Below the pieces are notes generated by a model. The model was not told the DNA's origin. It saw only the letters and a program-made list of their open reading frames with translations, and made no database searches. Shown one piece after another: positions 24,157 through 31,531 of a stretch of DNA of 64,000 nt. The first letter of the stretch is position 1; every line of letters starts with the position of its first letter. A program made the position numbers and the translations under genes. Source of the DNA: Cytophagales bacterium (lineage in GTDB: Bacteria; Bacteroidota; Bacteroidia; Cytophagales; Spirosomataceae); NCBI GenBank assembly GCA_004292855.1, contig RDXN01000041.1:54952-118951 (forward strand), written 5' to 3'.

Positions 24157-25188
24157 CTAACCGCCAATAGCGTGCCACTGTTTGTGGCGAAGTCGGGCAT
24201 ACTGCTGGTAAAGCCCATTTACGGGCAAATGTAGCCTATTTAAGATCAACACACTCGATGTAAGTAGTCCCGGTTTCTCCAGATGCCTGAGCAGGTCGCC
24301 AAACTGCCGGGCCAACTCGAACTGTTCGGCGTAAAACGCCTTGCGCAGAAATTGCCGCACGCGGGCAGCGAGCGCGTGATACTCGTCGGGGGTTTGGCAG
24401 CGGTCGAACGCCTTGTAACATACGTTGAGCGTTGAAGCCAGCAGGCGGTTGTGCGGCTCAATTACCTGCATCGAGAGCGAGTTGGCGAGTTGACGTTTGT
24501 GCGTCAGCACTTCATCAATATAGGCATAGGCATACTGCCGGGCCGAGCGCACCCAAAAATCGAAGTCTTCGTAATCGAGCGATTCGTCGTAGCCACCTAG
24601 CTCGTCGAGTACCGCCCGGCGCATCATCATGGTAGGCGTGCAGATGTAGTAGCGTTCCAAAATCTCGCGGAACACCCATCCGGCAGGCACCGCTCCAATA
24701 GCCCGCCCGCCGGGGTCAGTCGCGTAGTGATACCCCACCAAACGACCTTGTGGACTAATATAGGCTGCATTGGAGAACACAACGGCGTAGTCGGGGGGGA
24801 GTTGCTCAAACCGCTCCACTTGCCGGGCAATCCGGTGGGGTAACAACACATCGTCGGCAGAGAGGTCGATTATGTATTGCCCCCGCGCCAGTTGTAATCC
24901 CTGATTGAACGCCCGGCACAGACCCTCGTTGCGATTATTCTGTATGAATGTAACAGATGGGTTTTGATCGACAAACGTTTTAATCCGTTCCGCGCTCCGG
25001 TCGACACTATTATTGTCGATCACAATTAGTTGTACATTTGGGTATTGTTGGGCCGCCACCGAAGCGAGCGCATCGACCACATACAGCTCATGATTATAAC
25101 ACGTGCAGACAACCGTTACCCAGGGCTTTATCTGATTCAGATAAGGCCCCATCGGCACAGTGATCAACGGGTTGGTAACCGAGTGCAT
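24157..25188 (-). CDS. GT2-family glycosyltransferase
   Basis: The protein of about 343 residues has a GT-A fold with WVTVVCTCYNHELYVVDALAS at the N-terminus, the nucleotide-binding VIDNNSVDRS and the metal-binding SADD (about residue 105). The acceptor loop region DELGGYDESLDYEDFDFW contains the conserved ED. It adds a sugar to a lipid-linked or polysaccharide acceptor on the cytoplasmic face; the sugar is not known. The start is uncertain: ATG at 25188 (MHSVTN) or 25152 (MGPYLN) are both possible. No other polysaccharide genes are nearby. Confidence 0.88.
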   Translation of the reverse strand: MHSVTNPLITVPMGPYLNQIKPWVTVVCTCYNHELYVVDALASVAAQQYPNVQLIVIDNNSVDRSAERIKTFVDQNPSVTFIQNNRNEGLCRAFNQGLQLARGQYIIDLSADDVLLPHRIARQVERFEQLPPDYAVVFSNAAYISPQGRLVGYHYATDPGGRAIGAVPAGWVFREILERYYICTPTMMMRRAVLDELGGYDESLDYEDFDFWVRSARQYAYAYIDEVLTHKRQLANSLSMQVIEPHNRLLASTLNVCYKAFDRCQTPDEYHALAARVRQFLRKAFYAEQFELARQFGDLLRHLEKPGLLTSSVLILNRLHLPVNGLYQQYARLRHKQWHAIGG

Positions 25189-25397
25189 AGCGTAGCATAA
25201 AACAACAGAAACAAAGGTCAACGATTGACCAATTTAGGGTCGAAAAATTTGAGGGAACGGACAGAAAAAAAAATTTCGGCAAAAATCCCAAAAAGTTGGC
25301 ACGGTTTTTACTGTATAATAGTCAGATGGCTTCCTGAATAGTATTTACAGCCTCACAGGAAGTATTCATCAATCACATTTTATGGGTTAGGGTTTGC

Positions 25398-25429
25398 AAA
25401 CACCATTCTGCCAGATCAGAATGGTGTTT
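25398..25429. promoter_or_regulatory. 13-bp perfect inverted repeat in the gap before the glycosyltransferase
   Basis: AAACACCATTCTG (25398-25410) and CAGAATGGTGTTT (25417-25429) flank a 6-nt loop. The arms' A/T ends make it compatible with a terminator for the YihY-side message. Otherwise the 25230-25530 gap shows no gene. Confidence 0.5.
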
Positions 25430-25530
25430 GTTGGTTTTAGGGGTTTCCAGAGGGTTTTAAAGCCATTTTTGGCCTATTTTACTCATTTCAAGTGATCTCA
25501 AGCGACTATGAGCAGGAATACGGAAACTCA

Positions 25531-26472
25531 TTAGTTCGTTGTCTTGGCCACTTTGCTCGGATTCTTCTCTCCCTCCAGATTATACAGCGAAACGTTCATT
25601 TCGAAGCCTAAGACTACTAAAAGAGCAATTAAGTTTATCCAAACCATTAAAGCAATCAGTGTGCCAATTGATCCATACACCTTATTATAAGATCCAAAAT
25701 TTGATAGATAGAAAGAAAATATCAACGTAGTTAGAACTATTAATATGGAAGCTGCGATTGATCCGGGGGTCACGAAGGTCCACTTCATATTCACATCGGG
25801 ACCGTATTTATAGATCACACTGATTACCCCCATGAAAACCCCGAATACTAACAGATACCGAACAACAGTCAGCAGGTAAGCAAAAACCGGATTATCGAAC
25901 ACGCCAAATTGCAATAGATAGTCAGTCACGATGCCCCCAACCAGCAGCACCACAATAGCCAAAATAATCGCAACCCCCAACGTTGCGGTCAGGCCGAGGG
26001 CAATCAGGCGAATTTTGAAGAACCCGCGTCGGTCAGGGGTTTGGTGCGAAACACGGAACGCGTTCATCAGGGCCACCATGCCATTGGTAGCGGCATAGAT
26101 CGTAGCCAGAAAACCGAACGACAGCACCCCGCCCCGTTCCCGACTTATGATGTCGCGGATGGTATTATCGACGCTCTCGAATGTGCCTGCCGGAATAGCC
26201 TGTTGCAGGAGGCCCATGATTTGCGGCTGCAAATCGGGGATGGGAATAAACGGGATGAGGGTAAACAGAAAGATGATAGCCGGAAACACCGCCAAAAATA
26301 GGTTGAAAGCCACCGCAGATGCCCGCTCGCTCAGGTCATTGCCCGATACCTTGTCGATCATCTTTTTCACGAACTCATACCAGGTAATAACCCTGGAGTC
26401 GAACGGGTGATGATCCCGCATCCAGACACGTGCGCCCGACAGGACTGGCAAACTCATTATTTTCTCAAACAT
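25531..26472 (-). CDS. YihY/BrkB-family inner-membrane protein
   Basis: The 313-residue protein has six hydrophobic helices, starting with ASAVAFNLFLAVFPAIIFLFTLIPF (the family's first helix), and family residues such as GVLSFGFLATIYAATNGMVALMNAFR, with a C-terminal IGTLIALMVWINLIALLVVLG. YihY proteins were once annotated RNase BN; that activity belongs to another protein and their role is unclear. It is a single gene on the minus strand with a thioesterase gene upstream and separate. Confidence 0.9.
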   Translation of the reverse strand: MFEKIMSLPVLSGARVWMRDHHPFDSRVITWYEFVKKMIDKVSGNDLSERASAVAFNLFLAVFPAIIFLFTLIPFIPIPDLQPQIMGLLQQAIPAGTFESVDNTIRDIISRERGGVLSFGFLATIYAATNGMVALMNAFRVSHQTPDRRGFFKIRLIALGLTATLGVAIILAIVVLLVGGIVTDYLLQFGVFDNPVFAYLLTVVRYLLVFGVFMGVISVIYKYGPDVNMKWTFVTPGSIAASILIVLTTLIFSFYLSNFGSYNKVYGSIGTLIALMVWINLIALLVVLGFEMNVSLYNLEGEKNPSKVAKTTN

Positions 26473-26559
26473 GACGTTGGACGTTGGTACAAGGAGGTTA
26501 GATATTGGACCGGGCTGTTCTGGCAGACGGGTCCAATATCCAACGTCTAATGTCCAAAA

Positions 26560-26979
26560 TCAAACTACTGGCTCAAAGAAAGGTTTCAAAGCCCGAAGCA
26601 ACGGTTCGGGAGCTGCGCAAAGCCGCCCGTTGGCGCGTTGTTGGAACACCAGGGTGGTTTCGCCGGTGTGAAGCAACTCGCCCGCTTGGTTGTGGATAGC
26701 GTACTGAAAAATGATACGTGCTTTGGGCAATGTCGGGATCGTTACAGTTACGAGCAACAGGTCGTCGTAGCGGGCGGGTTGGAGGTAACGGGAGTGATTT
26801 TCGTACACGGGCATCATCACGCCCGCAGCCTCCATTTCTTTATAATGAAACCCCAGCGTCCGCAAGGCCTCTACCCGCCCGATCTCGTAGAACCGGGCAT
26901 AATTGCCGTAATACACGTAGCCCATTTGGTCGGTATCGGCGTAGCGCACGCGAATGTCGGGGATGGTTATAGTAAACAT
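26560..26979 (-). CDS. Acyl-CoA thioesterase (YbgC/4HBT hotdog family)
   Basis: The 139-residue protein has the 4HBT signature at the N-terminus: IRVRYADTDQMGYVYYGNYARFYEIGR, with the catalytic aspartate in ADTDQMG (about residue 16) and a hotdog fold length typical of the family. It hydrolyses acyl-CoA thioesters in the cytoplasm, substrate unknown. The start lies beside the GTAGGCAGTGGCA-type repeat block, and a weak inverted repeat with GATATTGGACC arms separates it from the YihY gene. Confidence 0.9.
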   Translation of the reverse strand: MFTITIPDIRVRYADTDQMGYVYYGNYARFYEIGRVEALRTLGFHYKEMEAAGVMMPVYENHSRYLQPARYDDLLLVTVTIPTLPKARIIFQYAIHNQAGELLHTGETTLVFQQRANGRLCAAPEPLLRALKPFFEPVV

Positions 26980-26980
26980 A

Positions 26981-27116
26981 GTAGGCAGTAGGCAGTGGCA
27001 GTAGGCAGTGGCAGTGGCAGTAGGCAGTAGGCAGTGGCAGTAGGCAGTTTTCGTGCGTCAGCCCTGCTTGCTGCTACTGCCAACTGCTTGCTGCTTGCTG
27101 CTACTGCCAACTGCTA
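26981..27116. repeat. GTAGGCAGTGGCA tandem array with inverted partner
   Basis: About nine tandem, imperfect GTAGGCAGTGGCA units (26981-27048) are followed by the inverse pattern CTGCTACTGCCAACTGC (about 27068-27116), so the block can form a long hairpin. Unit-number change by slippage is likely. The MltG stop codon is in its right end. Confidence 0.75.
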
Positions 27117-28148
27117 CTTCATAATCTTCCGTTCGGTAAGGGCCTTTTGGTACAGGCGGGCGTTGGCCATGTGTTCGGAGAGGGTTTTCGAGAATGTGTG
27201 GTAGCCGTTGAAGCGGGCATCGACCACAAAGAACAGGTAATCGTGCTGTTCGGCGTTCAACACGGCGTTGATGGCCGAGATTGAAGGGAGGTTGATAGGG
27301 CCGGGGGGCAGGCCCGTGTATCGGTATGTGTTGTAGGGTGAGTCGACGGTGAGTTGGCGGTTAAGCAGCCGCCGGATACCGAAGTCGCGCAGGGCAAAGA
27401 TTACCGTAGGGTCAGCTTCGAGCTTTATATTCTGGCGCAGGCGGTTCAAGTACACACCCGCCACACGGGGTTGCTCATCGGTTTTGTTGGTTTCGCCCTG
27501 CACAATCGACGCGAGCGTTTGCACTTCGGACTGGCTCAGGTTTAACGCTTTGGCCTTCTGCTGACGTTCGGGCGTCCAGAATTTCTTGTATTCTGAGGCC
27601 ATCCGGTCGAGCAATGCTTTGGGCTTAATGGTCCAGAACATCTCGTAGCTGTTCGGGATAAACATACAAACGACCGTGTTCGTATCGAACCCATACTCGC
27701 GACACACGGCGGGGTCGTCGAGGTACTTGCCGAGCGAGTCGGGGCCAAACGCAAACCGCGCACCAAGCCGTTGGGCCAAATCCTGCCGAAGCCGAATGTT
27801 GTTGAACGTTACCGTGAGCGGGTCCTGACTACCGCTACGCAATTTTTTGATGGTCTCGTAATTACCCATGTCGGGCTTGAGTTCGTAGCGGCCCACTTTC
27901 ACGTTCTGATCGTATTTCATGAGCTTCGACAAAAACCGAAACGATTTCTCGTCGTTGAGCATGTTGTTCTTTTTCAACGAGTCGACAACAGCCAGGAACG
28001 TAGTGCCCTTCGGGATAAGCAACGCAAAGGGTTTTTCGCCTTTCAGGTTCAGGTTGGGGGTGCGGAAAACCTGCCAGAAATAAAACGAAAACGTAACGGT
28101 AATAACCGAGATAGCAAGGAAGAGGCCGATTTTTAAATTCTGCGACAT
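27114..28148 (-). CDS. mltG: Endolytic transglycosylase MltG
   Basis: The 344-residue protein has one N-terminal transmembrane helix (LKIGLFLAISVITVTFSFYFW), a LysM-like segment (about 40-100), and the MltG/YceG catalytic domain with the conserved Glu in ASIVQGETN (about 215) followed by QPRVAGVYLNRLR and LEADPTV. MltG cuts nascent glycan strands and sets their length at the inner membrane. It is transcribed alone, divergently from the methyltransferase gene. The stop codon lies in a tandem repeat. Confidence 0.93.
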   Translation of the reverse strand: MSQNLKIGLFLAISVITVTFSFYFWQVFRTPNLNLKGEKPFALLIPKGTTFLAVVDSLKKNNMLNDEKSFRFLSKLMKYDQNVKVGRYELKPDMGNYETIKKLRSGSQDPLTVTFNNIRLRQDLAQRLGARFAFGPDSLGKYLDDPAVCREYGFDTNTVVCMFIPNSYEMFWTIKPKALLDRMASEYKKFWTPERQQKAKALNLSQSEVQTLASIVQGETNKTDEQPRVAGVYLNRLRQNIKLEADPTVIFALRDFGIRRLLNRQLTVDSPYNTYRYTGLPPGPINLPSISAINAVLNAEQHDYLFFVVDARFNGYHTFSKTLSEHMANARLYQKALTERKIMK

Positions 28149-28198
28149 GGGGTTGGTGCTGGAGCCGAGGTCTATCGCGGCAACCGTGTTTCAAGGCG

Positions 28199-28206
28199 CA
28201 AAAGTA
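28199..28206 (-). promoter_or_regulatory. Possible -7 element for mltG
   Basis: TACTTTTG on the minus strand matches TAnnTTTG, 50 bases before the mltG start. A clear -33 partner is not seen. Confidence 0.35.
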
Positions 28207-28409
28207 CGGAGTTCCACGCGTAAACCGAACGAGACCCAACGGTTTAAACCGGGGTTAAATTCGATTACCTTAATTTTATTTTAACCATTTTTTGCAACGC
28301 TTTCGCATGTGTGTGCGTAGCTTTGGCTCCATATTCTTTAAGTAACTCATTGGTACTTATGGGCCTAATAATCAGCCCTTTTTGCGGTTCAAACTTCTAA
28401 GTATACACG

Positions 28410-29042
28410 ATGACTAACCAAACAGTACCCACTACATCAAAAGGCCCGTTGTCGGGGCTGGCTTCCTTTTTTAATCGCAAGATTTTGCGCACCGACCGGT
28501 CCCGCTGGAATTACCAATATGACAAAGGCCTATGGGACGGCCTTGAAAACCTGAATGAACTGGCTCGGTTCAGCGTATTGGCCGGTTATGTGCAGTTTAT
28601 GAAGCCCAATAATCCGGCTATTTTGGAAATTGGTTGTGGAGAAGGTGTTTTGGCTCAACGCATCGGTGGGCAGCACTACGGCTCGTTTCTGGGCACCGAC
28701 GTAGCCGACGCAGCCATTGAACGCGCCAATAGTCGGTTTGGCGATGATAAAACATCATTCGAGGCTGTTGATATGAACGATTTCGAAAGTGATCAGACAT
28801 TCGACGTTATCATTTTCAACGAGGCTATTTATTACCTCAAACCTATGGTCGACAAATTGGTGTTTCAGTATGCGCCCCTGCTGAAGCCCGACGGCTTGCT
28901 CATCATCTCGATGAACACGGGTCGCCACGCCGACAGCGACGAGAAATGGGAGCAGATTGAGAAGGGATTCGCCGTGGTCGACAGCACGTTTGTAGAAACC
29001 GACAAGAACGGCTGGAAGATAAAAGTGCTGCGCCCGCTGTAA
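28410..29042 (+). CDS. Class I SAM-dependent methyltransferase
   Basis: The 210-residue protein has the SAM-binding motif I AILEIGCGEGVLAQRI (about 70-85), the acidic motif II GTDVADAAI, and motif III IIFNEAIYYL. Layout fits a small-molecule or lipid methyltransferase of the UbiE/Methyltransf_11/23 type. Substrate is not evident and there are no clear pathway partners. It is monocistronic and ends at a strong terminator shared with the convergent thioredoxin gene. Confidence 0.88.
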   Translation: MTNQTVPTTSKGPLSGLASFFNRKILRTDRSRWNYQYDKGLWDGLENLNELARFSVLAGYVQFMKPNNPAILEIGCGEGVLAQRIGGQHYGSFLGTDVADAAIERANSRFGDDKTSFEAVDMNDFESDQTFDVIIFNEAIYYLKPMVDKLVFQYAPLLKPDGLLIISMNTGRHADSDEKWEQIEKGFAVVDSTFVETDKNGWKIKVLRPL

Positions 29043-29100
29043 TTATAACGCTGCCAACTTGCTGGAGTGTCAGCAATTTTTATTAATAGTTAGAAACAAA

Positions 29101-29132
29101 AAAGCCCCCGTTGATTGCTCAACGGGGGCTTT
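29101..29132. terminator. Bidirectional intrinsic terminator
   Basis: The stem AAAGCCCCCGTTGA / TCAACGGGGGCTTT (29101-29114, 29119-29132) has a 4-nt loop. It lies between the methyltransferase and thioredoxin genes, which converge. Confidence 0.93.
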
Positions 29133-29152
29133 ACTTATATAGACCAACCTGC

Positions 29153-29482
29153 TTACAAAGCAGCCTGTAGTTTCTGCTCCAGAACGTTCTTGGGAACCGC
29201 GCCAATCACCTTGTCGATCATCTGGCCGTTTTTGAAAACCATCAGGGTGGGGATGCTGCGAATTCCAAATTGCTGAGGAATTTTGGCGTTTTGGTCAACG
29301 TCCATTTTGGCAACAACGGCTTTGCCATCGAATTCGCTGGCTAGTTGCTCTACAACGGGGCCGATCATTTTACAGGGACCACACCACTCGGCCCAAAAAT
29401 CTACTAGTACGGGTTTGTCGGAGTTGATTAACTCGTTAAAGTTAGCGTCAGTTGCTTCAAAGGCCATCGATCCTGCTGCCAT
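29153..29482 (-). CDS. trxA: Thioredoxin
   Basis: The 109-residue protein is a classic thioredoxin: DFWAEWCGPCKMIGP carries the CGPC active site (about residues 34-37), and the cis-proline motif is IRSIPTLM. It reduces disulphides in the cytoplasm using thioredoxin reductase. Length is standard. A start at MAFEATD five codons later is also possible. No signal peptide is present. Confidence 0.96.
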   Translation of the reverse strand: MAAGSMAFEATDANFNELINSDKPVLVDFWAEWCGPCKMIGPVVEQLASEFDGKAVVAKMDVDQNAKIPQQFGIRSIPTLMVFKNGQMIDKVIGAVPKNVLEQKLQAAL

Positions 29483-29621
29483 GACTTAAATGTGTTTGTA
29501 TTGGTTGACTAATTGTACTAGCATAAACGAGAAGAAAGGCATTAAGTTCCAATAGCTGAGCCTGGCAGTGGTGTCGTCTCCCTAAACGAGATGGCACCTC
29601 TAATTGCATTGTTGAATGTGC

Positions 29622-29629
29622 TAAATTTG
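29622..29629 (+). promoter_or_regulatory. Possible -7 element for the maltose operon
   Basis: TAAATTTG matches TAnnTTTG, 24 bases before the beta-phosphoglucomutase start. The upstream TTG spacing is short (15 nt). Confidence 0.4.
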
Positions 29630-29652
29630 CCCTTTCATACAACCTGAGATAC

Positions 29653-30342
29653 ATGCCCATTAACGGATTTTTGTTTGATTTAGACGGGGTTATCGTCGAC
29701 ACCGCCGTGTTTCATTACCAGGCCTGGCGACGGATGGCCAACCAGTTAGGCTTCGATATTTCGCACGAGTTCAACGAAACGCTCAAAGGCATCAGCCGGA
29801 TGGACTCACTTAACCTGATTCTGGCTCACGGGGGTATGTCGCTCTCCGACGACCGCAAACTCGAACTGGCAACCCAGAAAAATGAGTGGTATCTGGAACT
29901 GGTGAGTCAGATGACGCCCGACGATATTTTGCCTGGTGTAACGGGGTTTTTCCACGACTTGAAAAAGGCCGACCATGCCGACGGACCGATCACCTGTGCT
30001 CTCGGTTCGGTGAGTAAAAACGCCCGGCTTATTCTGGAGCGCGTGGGTATGATCAACGATTTCGACGCCATCATCGACGGTACCAAAATAACCAATAGCA
30101 AACCCCACCCCGAAGTGTTTTTGAAGGGAGCCGCCGAACTGGGCCTCGATCCCGCACAATGCGTGGTGTTTGAAGACGCCGTTGCGGGTGTCGAGGCAGC
30201 CAAGCGGGGAGGCATGTTTGCCCTCGGTATCGGCTCGCCCGACGTGCTCACGCAGGCGGACCTTGTCGTACCTTCGCTTGAACATATTACCGTTACCGAA
30301 CTGCTCGCGGCTGTTGAACGGGCGCGGGGGATTGGATACTAA
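29653..30342 (+). CDS. pgmB: Beta-phosphoglucomutase (HAD superfamily)
   Basis: The 229-residue HAD enzyme begins FLFDLDGVIVDTA (nucleophile D in DLDGV and acid/base D two residues on), with the cap-domain recognition loop around KGISRMDSL, the phosphate-binding LGSVSKNA, and the motif III/IV ITNSKPHPEVF and FEDAVAGVEAA. It converts beta-glucose 1-phosphate to glucose 6-phosphate. With the GH65 phosphorylase in the same operon this makes a maltose or related disaccharide path: phosphorolysis to glucose plus beta-G1P, then isomerisation. Confidence 0.92.
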   Translation: MPINGFLFDLDGVIVDTAVFHYQAWRRMANQLGFDISHEFNETLKGISRMDSLNLILAHGGMSLSDDRKLELATQKNEWYLELVSQMTPDDILPGVTGFFHDLKKADHADGPITCALGSVSKNARLILERVGMINDFDAIIDGTKITNSKPHPEVFLKGAAELGLDPAQCVVFEDAVAGVEAAKRGGMFALGIGSPDVLTQADLVVPSLEHITVTELLAAVERARGIGY

Positions 30343-30346
30343 TATC

Positions 30347-30913
30347 ATGAATAAACTAGCCACCGCTACCGACTTACAAGCCCGCCTGACGCACGTGCTC
30401 GACACCATCGAACGCGAGTTTCAGCCCCTGACCGACGCGCAACTCCGCACCAAACCCGCCAACGGCGGCTGGAGCATTGTGGAGTGTTTACAGCACCTGA
30501 ACCTGGCCGAACGCTACTACGTCCGGCAACTCCAGCACAAGGTCGACAAGGTCGGGTTTATGCAGCACAACCCGAACGATCAGGAGTTGGAGTCGAACTT
30601 GTTGGGTCGGCTGACGCTCCGGTTTCTGGACCCAACATCGACCACGAAACTGCCCGCGCCGGGGATGGTGCGGCCACGGGCGGCTGCTGACCTGAACGTG
30701 GCGGAGGTGATGGCGAGTTTTCTCGAACTCCAAACCCTGCAACGCGACCTGCTGGGGCGACTGGTGTATCTGGACTGGAATGGTCAGAAAGTCATGACAC
30801 CGTTTGGCAAATGGATCAAAATGCGGCTTGGCGATGTCGTGCAGATGCTCGTGGTCCATACCGAACGCCACCTGGCGCAGGCCATGCGGGTAAAAGCGGG
30901 GTTATCTTTGTAA
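30347..30913 (+). CDS. DinB-family protein
   Basis: The 188-residue protein has a four-helix DinB-type fold with conserved histidines: ECLQHLNLAERYY (about 46), and C-terminal VVHTERHLAQAMRV (about 170-180), which together form the metal site. DinB proteins are often linked to thiol transferases or stress. The gene lies inside the maltose operon, four bases after pgmB, and is followed by an unrelated nuclease-like gene. Its role in the operon is not apparent. Confidence 0.85.
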   Translation: MNKLATATDLQARLTHVLDTIEREFQPLTDAQLRTKPANGGWSIVECLQHLNLAERYYVRQLQHKVDKVGFMQHNPNDQELESNLLGRLTLRFLDPTSTTKLPAPGMVRPRAAADLNVAEVMASFLELQTLQRDLLGRLVYLDWNGQKVMTPFGKWIKMRLGDVVQMLVVHTERHLAQAMRVKAGLSL

Positions 30914-30925
30914 AAACGAAAGACG

Positions 30926-31531
30926 ATGGCTTTTAGAACGAATCAAACACTGAGCGACATACTGAAAAAATACACAATTCGGTATGAACAGAAGGCTTTG
31001 CCAGATTATAAGCCGGTTTTGGCTCCAGACAGATTGCATGAGGAGATTGCCTTCACGGTTGATCGTGTTTATTACAAAATTTCAGAGTCTGCAGTCTGCG
31101 AGAATATTATTTATCCTGTTCTTAAAGAAGCCTGGAAGCCATTCTCCGATTCGTTGGCTATTTGGAGTCACCCAACTGTTTCGCTGAACGACGAATTGAC
31201 GGGCGTGCCAGATTATGTTATCGGCAAGCAATCGAAGTTGGGTATCGTTGTTTTCGACAGTCCATTTGTTGCTGTTGTTGAAGCAAAGCGGGATGATTTT
31301 TTTAACGGTTGGGCGCAGTGTGTTCTAGAAATGTACACGATTCAGCAACTTAATGGAGATGGTAAACCCGTTTTTGGTATTGTGTCGAACGGAGATATTT
31401 GGCAAATAGGTAAACTGGACGAATCGGTTTTTGTAGAATACTCGTCCTCGTTTGATATTGACCGTTTAAATGAGCTTTTTGGTGCGCTCACCTACGTACT
31501 CGAAACCTGCAAACGAATTTATAACCTGTGA
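30926..31531 (+). CDS. PD-(D/E)XK nuclease-like hypothetical protein
   Basis: The 201-residue protein contains GVPDYVIGKQSKLG (about 90) followed by FVAVVEAKRDDF (about 111-122), which fits a PD-(D/E)XK core (D ... E-x-K). It also has a helix IYPVLKEAWKPF and a C-terminal region GIVSNGDIWQIGKL. Type I restriction-related and retained-homology proteins share this layout. It is AT-richer than its neighbours and overlaps the phosphorylase start by four bases (GTGA), so it looks like a transferred gene caught in the maltose operon. No partner gene is seen. Confidence 0.6.
   Translation: MAFRTNQTLSDILKKYTIRYEQKALPDYKPVLAPDRLHEEIAFTVDRVYYKISESAVCENIIYPVLKEAWKPFSDSLAIWSHPTVSLNDELTGVPDYVIGKQSKLGIVVFDSPFVAVVEAKRDDFFNGWAQCVLEMYTIQQLNGDGKPVFGIVSNGDIWQIGKLDESVFVEYSSSFDIDRLNELFGALTYVLETCKRIYNL

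Noticed and set aside
28250..28409. tRNA or riboswitch upstream of the methyltransferase gene
   Set aside because: No cloverleaf or conserved aptamer pattern could be recognised.
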